5,528 nt of DNA. Origin: Caldifarciminota bacterium (GTDB taxonomy: Bacteria > Hydrothermota > 32-111 > QNBC01). The stretch spans positions 1 through 5,528 of the forward strand of contig WFRF01000187.1 in the NCBI GenBank assembly GCA_015486655.1, in the 5' to 3' direction. Below the pieces are notes generated by a model. It was not told the DNA's origin. It saw only the letters and a list, made by a program, of their open reading frames with translations, and did no database searches. The position numbers and the translations under genes were made by a program. Of this stretch, positions 5,513-5,528 are shown piece by piece (position 1 is the stretch's first letter; the number at the start of each line of letters is the position of its first letter).

Positions 5513-5528
5513 GAATTAATGTTAGCAT
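5506..5528 (+). CDS. IS256-family transposase, N-terminal fragment at window edge
   Basis: Only seven full codons are visible (MARINVS), followed by an incomplete codon beginning AT. The start is supported by the strong SD AAAGGAGGT (5491-5499), six bases from the ATG, and by its position about 60 bases inside an IS256-type terminal repeat. The full mutator-type transposase would be a DDE enzyme of roughly 400 residues, none of whose catalytic motifs can be seen here. Its identity is inferred from the element, not from the peptide. Translation may be blocked in read-through transcripts by the hairpin at 5449-5512. Confidence 0.65.

Larger units (their letters stand above)
5418..5528 (+). mobile_element. 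Left end of an IS256-family insertion sequence
   Basis: The element begins at 5418 with a 26-base terminal inverted repeat that matches the recalled IS256 end at 23 of 26 positions (GATA-GAGTCC, TATAAT, GTGTAAAA). It is followed by a promoter, a strong SD and the beginning of an open frame, all in the expected order for the transposase end. The rest lies beyond the window. Target duplications in this family are 8-9 bases, so the left copy would be CTACTTTG or TCTACTTTG ending at 5417. Family assignment rests on the terminal repeat, since almost none of the transposase is visible. Confidence 0.78.

Overview
The window is a low-GC bacterial segment. It carries the end of an envelope-glycan gene cluster on the minus strand, a divergent membrane-protein gene on the plus strand, and the left end of an insertion sequence at the right edge. 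The minus-strand protein-coding genes have clear Shine-Dalgarno (SD) sequences, and both promoters in the divergent gap are close to the canonical TTGACA/TATAAT form. Members of class Bacteroidia usually show neither trait. The exported beta-propeller protein, with its 'signal peptide then GQW' N-terminus, looks like proteins of the Fibrobacterota-Chlorobiota-Bacteroidota superphylum. My best guess is an Ignavibacteriota- or Cloacimonadota-like lineage; this is inference and weak.

Layout. On the minus strand, read right to left from about 3904, four genes form one tightly coupled operon. They encode a polyprenyl-phosphate mannosyltransferase-like GT2 enzyme (3890-3174), a WbbL/rhamnosyltransferase-like GT2 enzyme (3177-2323), a membrane polyprenyl-phosphate hexose-1-phosphate transferase that starts lipid-linked glycan synthesis (2326-944), and an exported seven-repeat propeller protein that runs off the left edge (944-1). 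The junctions are ATGA, ATGA and TAATG overlaps, so translational coupling is likely. The operon promoter lies at 3937-3910.

On the plus strand, a complete YitT-family membrane protein (4085-5005) is driven by a near-consensus promoter placed so that transcription should begin at or very near its ATG. This makes a leaderless mRNA likely. The space from 5006 to 5417 has no gene but holds a double-hairpin intergenic repeat and a pyrimidine-rich direct repeat. From 5418 to the edge is the left end of an IS256-family insertion sequence: terminal inverted repeat, extended -10 promoter, strong SD and the first seven codons of the transposase.

How they work together. The initiating transferase would load a sugar phosphate onto undecaprenyl phosphate, the GT2 enzyme would extend it, and the DPM1-like enzyme would supply a lipid-linked monosaccharide donor. 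No flippase, polymerase or ligase is visible. The propeller protein could be a surface or periplasmic partner, with a PorZ-like role as one speculative possibility. I do not see a wholly new multi-gene system. The most interesting signals are regulatory: a hairpin that would hide the transposase ribosome site and start codon only in transcripts entering from outside the element, and the leaderless arrangement of the YitT gene.
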